A stretch of 14,012 nucleotides of DNA from Gammaproteobacteria bacterium (lineage in GTDB: Bacteria > Pseudomonadota > Gammaproteobacteria > Pseudomonadales > Oleiphilaceae). Below are positions 5,075 to 13,589 of this stretch, piece after piece. The notes under the pieces were generated by a model. That model was not told where the DNA came from and searched no databases. It was given only the letters and a program-made list of their open reading frames with translations. The DNA lies in NCBI GenBank assembly GCA_003695085.1, contig RFIV01000372.1:1-14012 (forward strand), given 5' to 3'. The position numbers and the translations under genes were made by a program. Positions within the stretch are counted from its first letter, which is position 1. The number at the start of each line of letters is the position of its first letter.

Positions 5075-6325
5075 CTATTGCACGACTTTATCAATGGAAA
5101 TGGTAATCGGAGCCTTGGTTTCCGCCACCTTGATCGGGCCGGCAACCACCTCCAGATCCCCCGGCTGTGACTGGGGCGTGCCCGAGCGGGACACCTTGGC
5201 CACCACTTCCACTTCCGGAACGGTTGACAATTTAGCCATGGGCCCCATGGCCATGGAGTCATCCAGTGTGACCTCCAGCGGCAGGTCACCGACTGTCTTG
5301 CGCACGACGGCAAGGGGCATTCTTCCACCTACCGGACGCGCAAGCACGAACAGTGTCTCATTGCCGGTCAGGTTCGCCTTGAGGTTCGCCGGAATGTCCA
5401 CCCGTACTTTCAGGGCTGCGCCGGCTGATGATTCGGGCGCCTTGGGCAAATCCGCTTCACTCAGCTGGCCAGCCTTGACTGCCATCTCTCGCGCCTGGGC
5501 GATGGATTGGTCAATTGCCTGAATCTGGGCGGGATCGGTTTCCTTCGCCCGGACTCGCTGCCAGTACTCGATCGCCTTGGTAAATTCACCCGACTGCATG
5601 GCCATGCCACCCAGCAGTCCCAGTGTATAAACTTCTTCCGGATCTGCCGCCAGCGCCTCATTGGCGGCTTGCATCACGGCGTCCCTCGAAGCTCCGGACA
5701 GGAACAGCGCCTGGGCATGCAGCCCAAGTGCCGGTGCGTGATCTTCACCCGCCTTTTTCATGGCCGCAGCCAACTGCTTCCACGCCATGGCAGCCTTGTC
5801 ATAACGCTTGATCTGCATGTAGGAGCGCGCCAGCAAAAGCCAGCCATCTACATTGTCAGGATTTTCCGCCAGGCGAGATTCCAGCGTGGCCAACATGCTG
5901 TCCATGTCTCCCTGGCCGGACATTTCATGTTGAGTCTGGGTGAGCCATTGAGCCTGTTGGACCTGATCATAGGCCCCAATTTTTTTGTAAAGCACCACCG
6001 AAAGGCCGACTACCACAATGAAGGTAACGACCACGAGAGGTGCACGACGTCCTTGTGCAGCCATGCCTTGCCGCTTCAGCTCCTCCGGGTCGACATCATT
6101 GAGCAGGGCCTTCTTGGCTTCGGCTGATAACTGCGCGAGCTCGTCATCCGAAATCGCTCCGGCAGCATGCTCGTTCTTCAGCTCTTCCACACGGTCTTCG
6201 TAAAGCGCCAGATTCAGCTTCGCCTGATCCACATCGTCAGAGCGCTTCTGGCGCCAAAGTGGATAGAGTATCACCACCAACGTCAACAACGTCAGGACGA
6301 TGGCAGAGATCCAGAATACTGTCAT
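5075..6325 (-). CDS. ccmI: Cytochrome c maturation protein CcmI (CycH)
   Basis: CcmI is the apocytochrome c chaperone of the System I haem-ligation complex, working with CcmF and CcmH. The 416-residue protein has an N-terminal membrane segment (about 4-23) and a cytoplasmic loop with a leucine-rich coiled-coil region (30-90). A second membrane segment (95-113) follows, and then a periplasmic TPR region. The first clear TPR is around 141-186, with NPDNVDGWLLLARSYMQIKR. The C-terminal part (about 305-416) is beta-rich and matches the extra domain of CycH-type proteins. As in Pseudomonas and Rhizobium, CcmI is separate from CcmH, whereas E. coli fuses the two roles in one long CcmH. Its start overlaps the ccmH stop by 4 bases. 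It is the last gene of the operon, followed by the 5021-5048 terminator. Confidence 0.95.
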   Translation of the reverse strand: MTVFWISAIVLTLLTLVVILYPLWRQKRSDDVDQAKLNLALYEDRVEELKNEHAAGAISDDELAQLSAEAKKALLNDVDPEELKRQGMAAQGRRAPLVVVTFIVVVGLSVVLYKKIGAYDQVQQAQWLTQTQHEMSGQGDMDSMLATLESRLAENPDNVDGWLLLARSYMQIKRYDKAAMAWKQLAAAMKKAGEDHAPALGLHAQALFLSGASRDAVMQAANEALAADPEEVYTLGLLGGMAMQSGEFTKAIEYWQRVRAKETDPAQIQAIDQSIAQAREMAVKAGQLSEADLPKAPESSAGAALKVRVDIPANLKANLTGNETLFVLARPVGGRMPLAVVRKTVGDLPLEVTLDDSMAMGPMAKLSTVPEVEVVAKVSRSGTPQSQPGDLEVVAGPIKVAETKAPITISIDKVVQ

Positions 6326-6813
6326 TTATCAGTCTCCTTTGACGCCTGTCCGCTGCCCAACAAGGCCTCCAGGCGCTGTTTTTCGTCTTCAGTCAGATCA
6401 TCACCCGCAGCGCCCGGCCCGGCAGCTGCCGAGCGACGACGAGCCACCCACCACACGCCCGCCACACCCAGCAGCAAGGCCACAGCCGGACCAAACCAGA
6501 TAATCCAGGTGGACTCATTGACCGGCGGCCGGTACAGGACGAAATTTCCATAACGCTCAACCATGAAGAGAATGATCTCGTCGTCGGTCTTGCCTTCATT
6601 GATCATGCGGTGGATTTCCCGGCGCAGATCCTTGGCTATCGGCGCGTTGGAGTCGCGCAGATTGTTGTTCTGGCATTTCGGGCAGCGCAGTTCATACGTC
6701 AGCCGCTCATAGCGCTTGAGGTCTTCTTCACTCTTGAACTCATAGGCATCGATAGCTGCCCAGACCTGCGAGCTGAAGAGCAGTACGCAGGCCGCATACA
6801 TTACCGCTCTCAT
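6322..6813 (-). CDS. ccmH: Cytochrome c maturation protein CcmH (CycL)
   Basis: CcmH is a membrane-anchored periplasmic thiol-disulfide protein that reduces or presents the CxxCH cysteines of apocytochrome c for haem ligation. The 163-residue protein has a signal peptide (ends near SQVWA, residue 19). The hallmark LRCPKCQNN motif follows (Cys44 and Cys47). The typical three-helix region contains RREIHRMI and FMVERYGNFVLYRPP, and a single transmembrane segment lies at about 101-124. The length is that of the short, non-fused CcmH. ATG 6813 overlaps the ccmG stop in ATGA and is preceded by AGGAGG, so start and coupling are well supported. Confidence 0.96.
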   Translation of the reverse strand: MRAVMYAACVLLFSSQVWAAIDAYEFKSEEDLKRYERLTYELRCPKCQNNNLRDSNAPIAKDLRREIHRMINEGKTDDEIILFMVERYGNFVLYRPPVNESTWIIWFGPAVALLLGVAGVWWVARRRSAAAGPGAAGDDLTEDEKQRLEALLGSGQASKETDK

Positions 6814-7352
6814 ACCCCCTCCTTCTGATACTTGCGCACCATGGGCAACAGGATTTCCTTCCAGACCTTGTCATCGACCGCCCCGACATGTCGATAGCGC
6901 ACTATGCCCTGCTTGTCGATCACATACGTTTCCGGTGCCCCGTATACACCCAGGTCCAAACCAAAACGACCTTCCTGATCACTCAAACTGATGTCATACG
7001 GGTTGCCCAGATCATTCAACCACTTGAGCGCGGCCTCTCGTTCATCCTTGTAATCCAGTCCCACCATCTGTACCTGGCCGGTTTCATGAATCCTGACCAG
7101 ATACGGATGCTCTGCCCGACATGTCGGGCACCAGGTAGCCCAAACATTGAGCAGGGACACCTTGCCCTTGAAAATCTCCTGATTCAGCGTCTTTGAAGGG
7201 TCGTGAAGATCCGGCAGCACAAAGGCTGGTACGGGCTGGTCCTTGCGGGCGAGCTCCAGCTTGGTCGGATCCTGATCCATGCCCCAGTTGAACAGAAAGA
7301 ACAACCCCACAAAAATGACAAAGGGTATGAACAGCAGTACGCGTCGATTCAT
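6810..7352 (-). CDS. ccmG: Thiol:disulfide interchange protein CcmG (DsbE)
   Basis: CcmG is a membrane-tethered periplasmic thioredoxin-like protein that passes reductant from DsbD/CcdA to CcmH or apocytochrome c. The 180-residue sequence has an N-terminal anchor (about 4-22). The active site is WCPTC (Cys75, Cys78), and the cis-proline lies in YGAPETYVID (Pro140), a context characteristic of CcmG/DsbE. The length equals that of the family. It begins 11 bases after the ccmF stop and overlaps ccmH by 4 bases. Confidence 0.96.
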   Translation of the reverse strand: MNRRVLLFIPFVIFVGLFFLFNWGMDQDPTKLELARKDQPVPAFVLPDLHDPSKTLNQEIFKGKVSLLNVWATWCPTCRAEHPYLVRIHETGQVQMVGLDYKDEREAALKWLNDLGNPYDISLSDQEGRFGLDLGVYGAPETYVIDKQGIVRYRHVGAVDDKVWKEILLPMVRKYQKEGV

Positions 7353-7363
7353 GCCGATCTCCT

Positions 7364-9358
7364 TCAGGCCTTGGCCGGCTGTGTACCGCCGGCATCAGAT
7401 TCACCCACAGACGTTCTGGCCTTGTTGGCCTTGACCCGGATTCGGTAACGACGATCGAGGATGGCCAGTGTACCGCCAATAGCCATGAGCAAGCCCCCCA
7501 ACCAGAGGAAGCGCACGAGAGGCTTGTACTGAATGCGCGCGGCCCAGGTCGTGCCTTCAAGCGGTTCACCCAAGGCTACGTATACGTCGCGGAGAATACC
7601 CCAGTCGATAGCCGCCTCGGTCATCACTTGCCCGGTTGCCAGGTAACGACGCTTGTCAGGATGCAGTACGGCAATTTCCTTGCCTTCATCCAGCACGTGA
7701 AAAATCCCCTGGTCAGCCACATAATTGGGCCCCTTGAGTTCCTGGATGCCATCAAAGACAAACGTCAGGCCGGCCATTTCCACTTGGGTACCTGTATCCA
7801 CCCTGACATCGCGTTCCTCAGTGTAGCTGGAGACAATGGCCGCTCCGAGAATGGTGACCGCGAGACCGAGGTGTGCAGTCGCCATCCCCTTGTAGCTGCG
7901 TGACAGCCGTTTGAAGCCGGCGACAACGCCTGATTTGCCGCTGGATTTTTCCCAGACATCCCACAACTGTGCTGTCGCGAGCCAGATGGCGATAAAGCTG
8001 CCCAGTCCAGCACTCCATTCCCACTCCCCGTAAATCAGGGGAATTCCGATCCCACCTGCCGTGCCCGCAATGGCCAGCGGCAGAATGCGCCGTCCGTAGG
8101 TCCCCGGGCGCGTGTCCTTCCAGTGGCTGAAGAGGCCGATCCCCATGGCGATCACCAATACGGGTACGATGAACGAGAACATGGTGTTGAAATAAGGCGC
8201 GCCCACCGACACTTCCTTGCCGAAGGCTTCGGCAATCAGCGGGAACAAGGTACCACCGAGTACGGTAACGGTCGCCACCAGCAGCAGTATGTTGTTGATC
8301 AGCAGGAAGACCTCACGCGAGCGCTCGGTATAACGGATATGGCTCTTGACTACAGGCGCGCGCAGGGCATAGAGCAACAAAGAGCCTCCGATGGTCAACG
8401 CCAGCAGCATCAGGACGAAGCGGCCACGTTCCGGATCCGATGCAAAAGCATGAACGGACGTGAGCACGCCGGAACGCACCAGGAAAGTCCCAAGCAAACT
8501 GAGCGAGAAGGCAAATATGGCCAGCAGAACCGTCCAGGTCTTGAACACGCCACGCTTCTCCGTCGCGGCGAGCGAATGCATCAGGGCCGTGCCAGCCAGC
8601 CAGGGCATGAAGGACGCGTTTTCTACCGGATCCCAGAACCACCAGCCGCCCCAACCCAGCTCATAGTAGGCCCACCAGCTGCCCAGTGCGATGCCCAAGG
8701 TCAGAAAAACCCACGCGACGGTTGTCCAGGGACGTGACCAGCGCGCCCAGGCCGCATCCAGCTTGCCCCCCATCAGAGCCGCCAGTGCAAAGGCAAAGGC
8801 TACCGAAAAGCCCACGTAGCCCATGTACAGCATGGGCGGGTGCATGATCAGGCCGATATCCTGCAACAGGGGGTTCAGATCCGCCCCATCCTGCGGAGCA
8901 TTGGGCAGATAACGCAAGAACGGGTTTGATGTCAGCAGAATGAAGCTCAGAAATCCAACGCCCACAATCCCCATGACACTCAGCACGCGTGCGACCATGG
9001 GCTCCGGCAACGATTTGCTGAACGCTGCGACGGCGGCTGTCCAGCCGCCCAGGATCATGATCCAGAGTAACAGGGAGCCTTCATGACCGCCCCACACGGC
9101 ACTGAACTTGTAATACCAGGGCAAGAGGCTGTTTGAATTGTTGGCCACATAGCGTACGGAAAAATCGTCCATCAGGAACGCAGCGGTAAGAAAGCCGAAC
9201 GATATTGCCAGCAGCAGGAACTGCGCATAAGCCAGTGGCCGCCCCATGCGCATCCAGAGTCCGTCATTGATCCAGGCGCCCGCCAGAGGGATCACTGCCA
9301 ACAGCGTGGTGACCGCCAGCGCCAGAACCAGACTGTAGTGCCCTATTTCAGGAATCAT
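7364..9358 (-). CDS. ccmF: Cytochrome c haem lyase subunit CcmF
   Basis: CcmF is the large integral membrane component of the haem lyase; it takes haem from holo-CcmE and, with CcmH/CcmI, attaches it to apocytochrome c. The 664-residue multi-pass protein carries the WWD domain (YELGWGGWWFWDPVEN, about 232-247). It also has the conserved histidines His173 (MHPP), His261, His303 and His496 (GMATAHLGLA). The first three fall at the same numbers as the haem-ligand histidines of E. coli CcmF, and the fourth corresponds to E. coli His491. The C-terminal periplasmic beta domain and final membrane segment are present. The start lies 3 bases after the ccmE stop. Confidence 0.97.
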   Translation of the reverse strand: MIPEIGHYSLVLALAVTTLLAVIPLAGAWINDGLWMRMGRPLAYAQFLLLAISFGFLTAAFLMDDFSVRYVANNSNSLLPWYYKFSAVWGGHEGSLLLWIMILGGWTAAVAAFSKSLPEPMVARVLSVMGIVGVGFLSFILLTSNPFLRYLPNAPQDGADLNPLLQDIGLIMHPPMLYMGYVGFSVAFAFALAALMGGKLDAAWARWSRPWTTVAWVFLTLGIALGSWWAYYELGWGGWWFWDPVENASFMPWLAGTALMHSLAATEKRGVFKTWTVLLAIFAFSLSLLGTFLVRSGVLTSVHAFASDPERGRFVLMLLALTIGGSLLLYALRAPVVKSHIRYTERSREVFLLINNILLLVATVTVLGGTLFPLIAEAFGKEVSVGAPYFNTMFSFIVPVLVIAMGIGLFSHWKDTRPGTYGRRILPLAIAGTAGGIGIPLIYGEWEWSAGLGSFIAIWLATAQLWDVWEKSSGKSGVVAGFKRLSRSYKGMATAHLGLAVTILGAAIVSSYTEERDVRVDTGTQVEMAGLTFVFDGIQELKGPNYVADQGIFHVLDEGKEIAVLHPDKRRYLATGQVMTEAAIDWGILRDVYVALGEPLEGTTWAARIQYKPLVRFLWLGGLLMAIGGTLAILDRRYRIRVKANKARTSVGESDAGGTQPAKA

Positions 9359-9361
9359 GTC

Positions 9362-9805
9362 TCACTCTCCTGCCTTGGCGGCTTCGGCTTTGTCCAGCGC
9401 CCGTTGCACTTCAGGCGGCATGTATTTTTCATCGTGCTTGGCGAGCACTTCCTGGGCCTCGATCGTGCCATCATCACGCAGCCGGCCCATGGCTACGATC
9501 CCCTGCCCCTCCCGGAACAGGTCGGGCAGAATGCCTTCATAGCGCACCGTGATCGTATGCTGAAAATCCGTAACGTTGAACTGCACCTTGAGCGAATCCT
9601 TGTGGCGTTCAACGCTGCCTTCTTCCACCATGCCGCCCACCCTGATCAGGGTGTCTTTCGGTGCTTCACCCGCCGCTATCTGGCTGGGTGAATAGAAGAG
9701 ATTGATGTTCTGGCTGAGTGCGTAAAGCGCCAGACCAATCGCTATCCCGACGCCGCCCAGGACGAACAGGATGATCAGCATGCGTTGCTTGCGTTTCGGA
9801 TTCAT
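9362..9805 (-). CDS. ccmE: Periplasmic haem chaperone CcmE
   Basis: CcmE covalently binds haem delivered by CcmABCD and hands it to CcmF. The 147-residue protein has a basic N-terminus (MNPKRKQR), one membrane anchor (about 9-30) and an OB-fold periplasmic domain. The haem-binding motif is LAKHDEKYMPPEV, with His124 as the covalent haem ligand and Tyr128 as the axial ligand. The tail is short and charged. Its ATG overlaps the ccmD stop in ATGA. Confidence 0.97.
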   Translation of the reverse strand: MNPKRKQRMLIILFVLGGVGIAIGLALYALSQNINLFYSPSQIAAGEAPKDTLIRVGGMVEEGSVERHKDSLKVQFNVTDFQHTITVRYEGILPDLFREGQGIVAMGRLRDDGTIEAQEVLAKHDEKYMPPEVQRALDKAEAAKAGE

Positions 9806-9996
9806 GCATTACGCTCCTGGCCGGCGTTTTCTTCCCGGCGTATCTGTTGTTGAATATCGCGCGCGATCTGCTTCTTGCGCAGCCCTGGTGCGATCCAGTT
9901 GAATATCAGCACAGCCAGCCCCACACCATAGGCCAGCCAAACGTAGAGACCATGTCCTTTCATGGACAGGAATTCCGAGAAGGATTCAAAGGCCAT
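9802..9996 (-). CDS. ccmD: Haem exporter protein CcmD
   Basis: CcmD is a small single-pass membrane protein that helps release holo-CcmE from the CcmABC complex. The 64-residue sequence has the usual form: a short periplasmic start (SMKGHGLYVWLAYG), one membrane helix (about 17-36), and a basic cytoplasmic tail (LRKKQIARDIQQQIRREE). Sequence conservation in this family is low. Length, topology and position between ccmC (1-base gap) and ccmE (4-base overlap) make the call secure. Confidence 0.93.
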   Translation of the reverse strand: MAFESFSEFLSMKGHGLYVWLAYGVGLAVLIFNWIAPGLRKKQIARDIQQQIRREENAGQERNA

Positions 9997-9997
9997 C

Positions 9998-10750
9998 TTA
10001 TACCCCCTTGCGAACGAGTTCGCGCACCCACTGCGTACGTTGCTCGCGCTCCATCACCTCATTGCGCATCCGATACAGCAGCAGATAGCCAAAATAACAG
10101 TAAAAACCGATCACCATGATCAGCAGCGGCACCCACATCTCGGGCGGCATGGCCGGTTTCTCGGTCAGCTTGAAGGTCGCGGGCTGATGCAGGGTGTTCC
10201 ACCACTCCACCGAAAACTTGATGATCGGGATATTGATGGTGCCAACAATCGCCATGATGGAGGCTGCGCGTCCGCCCGTGGTGGCATCGGTAAAGGCTCC
10301 GTGCAGGGCCATCACCGCAAAATACAGAAACAGCAGGATCAGCATGGACGTCAGCCGGGCATCCCAGACCCACCAGGTGCCCCAGGTCGGCTTGCCCCAG
10401 ACCGCTCCCGTAAACAGGGCGAGAAAACACATCCAGGCTCCGATGGGGGCGGCGGCCTTGACGGCCAGATCGGCCAGTTTGAGCCGCCAGACAAGGTTCA
10501 CGAACCCCGCTACAGCCATCATCATGAACACGGACTGGGCCAGAATGGCCGCAGGTACATGCAGGTAAATGATGCGGAAGCTGTTCCCCTGCTGGTAATC
10601 CTGCGGTGCAAAGGCCAGCCCCCAGATGACCCCGGTCACCATGCAGGCGATGGCGATGCCCTTTAGCCAGGGCATCCAGCTGGCCGACATGTCAAAGAAC
10701 CATTTGGGCGAGGCCCATTTATGAAACCAAGCTTTGAAACGTTGCCACAT
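9998..10750 (-). CDS. ccmC: Haem exporter protein CcmC
   Basis: CcmC is a six-helix membrane protein of the haem-handling family that binds haem at the periplasmic face and forms the haem-CcmE adduct. The 250-residue sequence has the tryptophan-rich WWD motif WGTWWVWD (123-130). It is flanked by the two haem-ligand histidines His64 (YLHVPAA) and His188 (WWNTLHQP), matching E. coli His60 and His184. The start is ATG 10750, with a GAGAGGA sequence in the 17-base gap region and the ccmB end upstream. Confidence 0.97.
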   Translation of the reverse strand: MWQRFKAWFHKWASPKWFFDMSASWMPWLKGIAIACMVTGVIWGLAFAPQDYQQGNSFRIIYLHVPAAILAQSVFMMMAVAGFVNLVWRLKLADLAVKAAAPIGAWMCFLALFTGAVWGKPTWGTWWVWDARLTSMLILLFLYFAVMALHGAFTDATTGGRAASIMAIVGTINIPIIKFSVEWWNTLHQPATFKLTEKPAMPPEMWVPLLIMVIGFYCYFGYLLLYRMRNEVMEREQRTQWVRELVRKGV

Positions 10751-10767
10751 GGTGGTTCGATGTCCTC

Positions 10768-11451
10768 TCAGTTGGATACACTAATTCTCAAGGCAGCACT
10801 GGCCGCGATGGGCGCCAGGCCTATTGCCAGAGCCAGAAATGCCAGCATGAGTGCTACATGCCCTGTCCACGGTTGGCCGTTGATGGCCATCTGAACCGTG
10901 CCTGTACCGAAGATCAATACCGGGATATAGAGCGGCAGCACCAACAACGAGACCAGCACGCCTCCGACACGCAGCCCGACGGTCAGTGCGGCCCCGATAG
11001 CGCCGATCAGGCTCAGCACGGGCGTGCCAATCAGCAGTGACAGCATGAGCACGCCGGTGGCATCGGCCGGCAGAAACATCATGACCCCCAGCACGGGGGA
11101 TAGCAGCAGCAGCGGCAGACCGGTGACAAGCCAGTGGGCCAAGGTCTTGGCCAGAACGACCATGAACAGCGGCTGCGGAGCAATCACCATCTGTTCGAGT
11201 GCGCCGTCCTCATAATCGGCACGGAACAACCCGTCCAGAGACAGAAGCGTGGCGAGCAAGGCAGCCACCCAAATCACGCCTGCGGCCGCCTGCGACAAAA
11301 ATTCCTTGTCGGGCGTGACGCCCAGGGGGAACAGGCTGACCACGATCACAAAGAAAATCAGTGGATTGGCCAGGTCCTGTCGACGGCGAAAGCTCAGAAG
11401 CAGGTCACGACGTAACTGCGCGGTAAAGGCGGCGCTGACAGTAGCGTTCAT
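10768..11451 (-). CDS. ccmB: Haem exporter ABC permease CcmB
   Basis: CcmB is the membrane subunit of the CcmAB ABC transporter, whose ATPase activity drives release of holo-CcmE from CcmC. The 227-residue, very hydrophobic protein has about six membrane segments. It also has the family-typical N-terminal cytoplasmic part (RRDLLLSFRRRQDLANPLIF) and an amphipathic stretch DYEDGALEQMV that probably contacts the ATPase. Length is standard. It overlaps ccmA by 4 bases (ATGA), indicating coupled synthesis of the two subunits. Confidence 0.96.
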   Translation of the reverse strand: MNATVSAAFTAQLRRDLLLSFRRRQDLANPLIFFVIVVSLFPLGVTPDKEFLSQAAAGVIWVAALLATLLSLDGLFRADYEDGALEQMVIAPQPLFMVVLAKTLAHWLVTGLPLLLLSPVLGVMMFLPADATGVLMLSLLIGTPVLSLIGAIGAALTVGLRVGGVLVSLLVLPLYIPVLIFGTGTVQMAINGQPWTGHVALMLAFLALAIGLAPIAASAALRISVSN

Positions 11452-12080
11452 GCGGCCACCCTCCCCAGCGTCACTTTCTTCAGCTCGCCTTCAATACGCG
11501 GCGCGTGGTGCGTGGTCATCAGAACCGCCATGCCTTCCCGGCCCCGCTGAATCATGAGGTTTTCCAGTTCCGCGACGCCTTTCTTGTCTATGGCCGTGAA
11601 GGGCTCATCCAGAATCCAGAAGGGCGCATCGGACACAAACAGGCGTGCCAGTGCAATGCGCCTTTGCTGACCGGCTGAAAGGTTATGGGCCAGCGAGTGC
11701 TCGAAGCCCTTGAGTCCCACACGCTCCAATGCCTCAAGGAGGCGATCATCTGACACCGGTGCACGCAATGCGGCCCAGCTGCGCAGGTTCTCGAATGCCG
11801 TCAGGCTATCCTTGACGCCGGTCTTGTGCCCCAGGTACAGAAGCTCTTCATAAAACATGGGCCGCACGCGCTGCATGGGTTCTCCACGCCAGAAAACCTC
11901 GCCTTCATGCACCGGCAGAAGCCCGGCCAGCATGCGCAGCAGCGTGGTCTTGCCGGAACCGTTGGGTCCTTCGACCTGAACCACGTCACCCGCATTCACG
12001 GTGAAGGACAGATCCTTGAACAGGACACGAAAATCCCGCTCACACCTCAGGGTCCTGACTTCCAACAGCGTGTCACTCAC
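11448..12080 (-). CDS. ccmA: Haem exporter ABC ATPase CcmA
   Basis: CcmA is the cytoplasmic ATPase of the CcmAB(CD) complex. The 210-residue protein contains Walker A GPNGSGKT (38-45), the ABC signature LSAGQ (134-138), Walker B FWILDEP (154-160) and the switch histidine in TTHH (191-192). Length matches the family (about 205-215). The start codon is GTG at 12080, with AGG 8 bases before it. It is the first gene of the nine-gene ccm operon and is preceded by a good sigma70-like promoter. Confidence 0.97.
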   Translation of the reverse strand: MSDTLLEVRTLRCERDFRVLFKDLSFTVNAGDVVQVEGPNGSGKTTLLRMLAGLLPVHEGEVFWRGEPMQRVRPMFYEELLYLGHKTGVKDSLTAFENLRSWAALRAPVSDDRLLEALERVGLKGFEHSLAHNLSAGQQRRIALARLFVSDAPFWILDEPFTAIDKKGVAELENLMIQRGREGMAVLMTTHHAPRIEGELKKVTLGRVAA

Positions 12081-12112
12081 GGATACAACCTGCCCTCTCC
12101 CAAAAGTCGGCC

Positions 12113-12141
12113 ATTATGCGGTACCGGTTTCACTCGGGCAA
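12113..12141 (-). promoter_or_regulatory. Sigma70-like promoter of the ccm operon
   Basis: On the minus strand TTGCCC (12136-12141, four of six matches) is separated by exactly 17 bases from CATAAT (12113-12118, five of six). Transcription would start near 12106, about 26 bases before the GTG start of ccmA. A weaker alternative pair (TTGCAG/CATATT) lies slightly upstream. Confidence 0.55.
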
Positions 12142-12169
12142 TATGCTAACACCTTGTCCCGGCTGCAAC

Positions 12170-12198
12170 TTGACATACCTCATTAAAGTTCATTAACT
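12170..12198 (+). promoter_or_regulatory. Possible sigma70 promoter of the fliK-like gene
   Basis: A perfect TTGACA (12170-12175) is followed after 17 bases by TTAACT (12193-12198, three of six matches to the -10 consensus). The start would be near 12205, about 22 bases before ATG 12227. The spacer holds CATTAA twice. No sigma54 or FliA-type motif was seen, so this gene may not follow the main flagellar cascade. Confidence 0.4.
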
Positions 12199-12226
12199 AC
12201 TGTCCAGATAACCGGAAAACAAGGCC

Positions 12227-13585
12227 ATGCCCAGTATACAGGTGCCGCCTCAGTCTATCCGGCAGCTACTGCCCGGACAGCCCTCTTCCCCACCAGCGTT
12301 GACTCAGCTGGCCGAAGGCGTTCAGAAGGTGCAATCAGCCGTGGCGCAGGTCAAGAGCGGCATCTACCTCATCCGCGATATCCGGCCTTCAGCGCCGACC
12401 ACCGCAGCCACGCACTTGCCGGCTCAATCCCCCTCCTCAACCCTGATCCTGCAAGGTACCCTGGAGCAGTGGGTACTGCAGCTGCCCGGTCGTCATGGTT
12501 CAGCGGACTGGCTTAAGGCCGGGCAGTGGGTATCGGTTCTGACTGGCCGCCAGGGCTTGGTTCAACTGCAACCTGCGCATCTTGCGCCCGACTCCGAACG
12601 CGCCGTTCAGATCCGCGCGGCGCTTGCACATGCTTCACTGCGTCGCTGGTTGCCGCTTGAGCAGCCGTTGTCTCAATCACTCCAGCAACTGCAGAGGGTG
12701 CCGGCGGATGCACTCAGGGCCGCCGGTTCGTCAGTATCCGGGGTGACGCAAGGCAGCTCAGGTATCCCTTCCGCCGGGCTGGAGGGTGTGAGACAGTATC
12801 TGATCAGCCACCTACCCAGAGCGGACGACCTGGCCCGCCCGGAGGGGCTGAAGCAGGCGCTGGAGTTTGCGGGCCTGTGGTCCGAGCAACGCCTTATCGG
12901 CAGTCCTTCAACTGCCGCGGATCTCAAGCTGTTGGTGATGGAAACCCTCGTCAGGGCATCGCGCTCGCTTCAATTGCCCCCCAATCAGCTGGAGATGCTG
13001 TTCCGTCACGATTTCCCTCAAGGTGCTGACTCGCTGCTGGCCCAGATTACCCAGGCCCTCTCTGCGTCAAAAAAGACTTCTGCCAACCGCCAGCCTGCCC
13101 TGGATATTGGTCAATGGCTGCATGTGCTGGCGCGCCTGCTCACCCGTGTACATGTGCAGCAGCTCAACCAGCTGGCCAGCCAGTCCAACACACCCGACCC
13201 GGCCACGCCGCAAACCCTCTGGGTGGCCGAGCTACCCTGGCAGCACAAGGGGCAGGCTGATGTGCTGGAGCTGCAAGTCGCACGCCGTGATGTGGAGAAA
13301 GGTCCACGCGGCACGCCGGCCACACAGTGGCAGGTGACGCTGGCATTTCCGTGGGGGGACTCGGGCACCCTGCATGCCCGCATCCTGTACTGCGACGCTC
13401 AGGTTTCGGCACACTTCTGGGCACCCGATGATATCCTGTGTCAGCAGGTTGACCGGCAGTCCTCGTTACTCGAGGCCGGCCTCACCCGCTGGGGGCTTTC
13501 CGTAGGCGAAATCTCTGCACAGGTCGGCGAACCGCCCCGGGAGCAACGGGGAATCTCCCGCCACTATATTGACACCCGGGTATGA
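12227..13585 (+). CDS. FliK-like flagellar hook-length-control domain protein
   Basis: This 452-residue protein has a FliK C-terminal (Flg_hook) type domain. FliK measures hook length and, through its C-terminal domain, triggers the FlhB substrate-specificity switch. The N-terminal two thirds is Gln/Ser/Pro/Leu-rich and low in complexity, as in FliK proteins. The region about 331-436 resembles the conserved domain. Its parts are a beta-rich segment (WQVTLAFPWGDSGTLHARILYCD), a middle VSAHFWAP, and a helical end (QQVDRQSSLLEAGLTRWGLSVGEISAQVG). A long Pro/Gln linker marks the boundary. The ribosome binding site is weak (AAGG only 2 bases from ATG 12227), so the start is the least certain part. 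It is followed 4 bases later by a FlhB-domain gene, a pairing that supports a role in export switching. It probably is not the main FliK, which normally lies among the hook and basal-body genes; that is inference. Confidence 0.8.
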   Translation: MPSIQVPPQSIRQLLPGQPSSPPALTQLAEGVQKVQSAVAQVKSGIYLIRDIRPSAPTTAATHLPAQSPSSTLILQGTLEQWVLQLPGRHGSADWLKAGQWVSVLTGRQGLVQLQPAHLAPDSERAVQIRAALAHASLRRWLPLEQPLSQSLQQLQRVPADALRAAGSSVSGVTQGSSGIPSAGLEGVRQYLISHLPRADDLARPEGLKQALEFAGLWSEQRLIGSPSTAADLKLLVMETLVRASRSLQLPPNQLEMLFRHDFPQGADSLLAQITQALSASKKTSANRQPALDIGQWLHVLARLLTRVHVQQLNQLASQSNTPDPATPQTLWVAELPWQHKGQADVLELQVARRDVEKGPRGTPATQWQVTLAFPWGDSGTLHARILYCDAQVSAHFWAPDDILCQQVDRQSSLLEAGLTRWGLSVGEISAQVGEPPREQRGISRHYIDTRV

Positions 13586-13589
13586 CCTC

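Noticed and set aside
5237..5255. A near-palindromic CCATGG-rich stretch inside ccmI
   Set aside because: It encodes the Met-Ala-Met-Gly-Pro-Met-Ala segment and its symmetry follows from those codons. It has no terminator tract and lies within coding sequence.
9962..10666. A 234-codon plus-strand open frame opposite ccmC
   Set aside because: It is antisense to CcmC, which has its WWD motif and haem-ligand histidines. The antisense translation is low-complexity and His/Gly/Asp-rich.
12181..12198. A CATTAA direct repeat before the fliK-like gene as a possible operator
   Set aside because: The repeat is only six bases in an AT-rich promoter spacer, so chance is a sufficient explanation.
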